A stretch of DNA of 64,000 nucleotides from Micromonospora olivasterospora (GTDB taxonomy: Bacteria > Actinomycetota > Actinomycetes > Mycobacteriales > Micromonosporaceae): NCBI RefSeq assembly GCF_007830265.1, contig NZ_VLKE01000001.1, positions 558,001 through 622,000 of the forward strand. Direction: 5' to 3'. Both the position numbers and the translations under genes were made by a program. Position 1 is the first letter of the stretch. Each line of letters begins with the position of its first letter. Below, piece by piece: positions 60,331 through 64,000 of the stretch. The notes beneath the pieces were generated by a model. The model did not search any database. It had not been told where the DNA came from and saw nothing but the letters and a program-made list of their open reading frames with translations.

Positions 60331-61191
60331 TCAGTACGCCAGGCACTCGCACCCGGTCATCAGCGCGCGGACGTTCTCCACGTACCGCGGGTTCGGGACG
60401 GTCAGCGGCTCGCCCTCCCGAGCCACCGCCTGGTGCCCGACGTTGTACGCGGCGATGACCACGTTGAGCAGGCACGAGGTCAGCCCGTCGCACAGGTCGG
60501 GGTTCAGGGTGTAGTCGGAGTCGAAGTACATGTCGCCGATGTACTTGGTCAGCCAGGCCAGGTAGGTGGCGCCGAGGTAGGCGTTGTCCCGGTAGTCGTC
60601 GACGTCGTACGACTGGCCGAACCGCTGGTTCATCCAGGTCGCGGTGTCCGGCATCACCTGCATCAGCCCGATGCCGCCGTCGCACGCGACGATGTCGGAC
60701 TGCCAGCCGCTCTCCTGCCAGGCGGTCGCTTTCAGCAGCTCCAGCGGGATCCGGATGTCGGGCGCCGACGTCGGCCAGTACACCCGGCCCGCCGCGTCGG
60801 TCAGCGCCGCCTTCACCTGCGCACGGGTGGCCTTGTCGCCACGCCGGGTGGGCGTGCAGCCGGGTGCGGGCTTCTTCGGAGGCGGCGGCACCTTCGTTTC
60901 GGTGGGCGGCTTCGGGATGCGCCGCGGCGCCGTCGCCGTGCGGGTCGGCCTGGGCTTGCGGGTCGGGGTCGCCGCGGCCGTGGCCGACGGGGCCACGCTC
61001 GGCGCCGACCCCATCCGCTCCACGCCCGCCGGCTCCTCGACGGGCTGCTCGGCCGGCGGCTCGGTCACCAGGTCGACCGGCGCGGCCGCCCCCGGCGGCG
61101 GGCTCTCCGGGTCGGCGCAGCCCACCCCGACCGTGGCCAGCAGCAGCCCGACCGTCACCGCCGGCACCACGCGACGCCAACCGGAACCCAT
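60331..61191 (-). CDS. Lytic transglycosylase-type lipoprotein
   Basis: 286 residues. Signal peptide with lipobox VGVGC near residue 25, then a Pro/Thr/Lys-rich wall-spanning linker (about 35-115), then an SLT-type domain: TAWQESGWQSDIV with catalytic Glu, GGIGLMQVMPDTA, and VVIAAYNVGHQAV. Cleaves peptidoglycan strands outside the membrane. Four Cys in the domain could form disulfides. Single gene. Confidence 0.86.
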   Translation of the reverse strand: MGSGWRRVVPAVTVGLLLATVGVGCADPESPPPGAAAPVDLVTEPPAEQPVEEPAGVERMGSAPSVAPSATAAATPTRKPRPTRTATAPRRIPKPPTETKVPPPPKKPAPGCTPTRRGDKATRAQVKAALTDAAGRVYWPTSAPDIRIPLELLKATAWQESGWQSDIVACDGGIGLMQVMPDTATWMNQRFGQSYDVDDYRDNAYLGATYLAWLTKYIGDMYFDSDYTLNPDLCDGLTSCLLNVVIAAYNVGHQAVAREGEPLTVPNPRYVENVRALMTGCECLAY

Positions 61192-61743
61192 CCGCGCCCT
61201 CCCCCGTCACCCGTCGCCGGACCATAACAGGGACGGGCGGCCCAGGGATGTCCCGTCGGCGCGCGACGGCGCATTCCCCCCACGCCCGCGCGACGGCTCG
61301 TCCCGCCCGCGCCCGCGCGACGGCTCGTCCCGCCCGCGCCCGCGCGACGGCACAGCCCGCCCACGCCGCGACGCCGCCGCCTCCCCGCCGGTCGGCCGCC
61401 GGTGTGTCTCCGGTCACCGGCACGCCGGGCGGCACCCCGGCACGGGAACAAGCCGGCGCCCGCGCGCGTACGCTAGTAAGCCGACCGGCGACAGGGCCGC
61501 CCCGCCCGGCGCCGGCGGGCCGAAACCCATCGCCGCACCGGATCGTCGTGGCGATCACCTGGGCGAACAGGGGTGACAGCCCCGCGGCGAGGTCGGCAGG
61601 GCAGCCACCGATCCCCGACGAACCGGGGTCGGCAGGCCGGCCGACGGAAACGGTCGGCACAGCAGTTTCGGCACAGATCCGGGCCCGGCCGGGGGGTGAC
61701 CCCGGCACGCGCCCGGCAAACCGCAGACAGGAGTATGGAGGGT
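61192..61743. other. Intergenic region upstream of typA
   Basis: 552 bases. The left half contains the 27-bp tandem repeats; the right half (61440-61740) shows only GC-rich sequence and presumably the typA promoter. No gene supported. Confidence 0.5.
61288..61368. repeat. Three 27-bp tandem repeats
   Basis: Units start at 61288, 61315 and 61342, each opening GCGCGACGGC; the third has diverged in its second half. Non-coding as far as I can tell. Confidence 0.8.
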
Positions 61744-63612
<1,869 letters not shown>

Positions 63613-63626
63613 CCGACGGCGCACCA

Positions 63627-63664
63627 CGCGGGGCCGGGAGCCGACCAGGGCTCCCGGCCCCGCG
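63627..63664 (+). terminator. Terminator after typA
   Basis: Perfect 16-base stem (63627-63642, 63649-63664) with a 6-base loop, 15 bases past the typA stop. Confidence 0.8.
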
Positions 63665-63691
63665 TCGTACCCGTCGGCTACGGTCACCGGC

Positions 63692-64000
63692 ATGACCTGG
63701 GACGAGCTCGACGCCCACCTGGACACGCTGCCCGGCACCGTCTCGGCGTACGCGGGCCGGCTCGACGCCGCCCCCACCTGGACCCGGCACCCCGACGCCA
63801 GCCACTACGCGGCGAGCACCATGAAGGTCGCCGTCCTGCTGGCCCTGCACCGGGCGGCCGAGGCCGGCACCCTCGACCTCGGCGCCCCCGTCGCCGTCCG
63901 CAACCGGTTCGACTCGGCGCTGCCCGGCGCACCCCGCTTCGCCAACGACCGGGACTACGACAACGACGAGACGGTCTGGCAGCGGGAGGGAGCGACCGCG
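63692..64000 (+). CDS. Class A beta-lactamase-like serine hydrolase, 5' part
   Basis: 103 codons from the ATG at 63692 to the window edge. The S-x-x-K motif is S-T-M-K in HYAASTMKVAVLLALHRA, at the usual distance from the start for cytosolic serine hydrolases of this fold. No signal peptide is seen, so it is unlikely to be a classical secreted beta-lactamase. The remaining motifs lie outside the window. Confidence 0.7.
   Translation, partial: MTWDELDAHLDTLPGTVSAYAGRLDAAPTWTRHPDASHYAASTMKVAVLLALHRAAEAGTLDLGAPVAVRNRFDSALPGAPRFANDRDYDNDETVWQREGATA

Overview
The window is very GC-rich actinobacterial chromosome. The gene order uvrC-rapZ-yvcK-whiA-gap-pgk-tpiA-secG-rbpA, the tkt-tal-pgi-zwf-opcA-pgl block, the sufR-led SUF operon and an acVLRF1 release factor all point to Actinobacteria. 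Protein sequences and dispersed palindromes look most like Micromonosporaceae (Micromonospora or Salinispora). This assignment comes from recognising families by eye, not from a search.

Left part (1-12.1 kb) is the accessory region. It opens with the start of a NIT-domain sensor kinase, downstream of a tightly coupled diterpenoid operon read on the minus strand (P450, class I terpene synthase, class II cyclase). Next come a decayed GNAT acetyltransferase, a DUF2630 protein, a RIO-type kinase, and a scar where an IS200/IS605 element lies against a truncated nitrilase-like gene and a HAD fragment. An AcnR-like TetR regulator follows. Then a three-gene cassette: a membrane protein with a Cys/Gly/Ser-rich tail (TIGR04222-like), a DUF692/MNIO iron enzyme coupled to it by an ATGA overlap, and a small partner protein reached through two 59-bp repeats.

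Middle part (12-31.7 kb) is mostly housekeeping: SDR, Mug-type glycosylase, ABC exporter, enoyl-CoA hydratase-like protein, a small HTH protein, CadD-like transporter, ABC-F ATPase, zinc metallopeptidase and acVLRF1. It continues with the whole SUF Fe-S assembly operon (sufR-B-D-ferredoxin-C-S-U-sufT, almost all genes overlapping) and ctaA/ctaB for heme A.

Right-centre (32-50.3 kb) is central carbon metabolism: transketolase, transaldolase, Pgi, Zwf, OpcA and 6-phosphogluconolactonase on plus, then RbpA, SecG, TpiA, Pgk, Gap, WhiA, YvcK, RapZ and UvrC on minus. pgi and zwf are bridged by four tandem 59-bp repeats of the family seen at 11.4 kb. Each repeat encodes a 20-residue micro-ORF that overlaps the next by GTGA, so translation could pass from gene to gene.

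Right end (50.3-64 kb): Rieske lipoprotein, UvrA, a frameshifted RsgA, MDMPI-fold protein, MBL-fold hydrolase, DedA protein, methyltransferase, cold-shock protein, a probable peptidoglycan-related protein, lytic transglycosylase, TypA/BipA and the start of a class A beta-lactamase-like protein. Several apparent frameshifts (rsgA, an ATP-grasp gene, the tpiA start, a HAD fragment) would each be repaired by one extra G/C in a short homopolymer, so some may be assembly errors. The most interesting items are the Cys-rich tail/MNIO cassette, the micro-ORF repeats, and the diterpenoid operon with altered metal and acid motifs.
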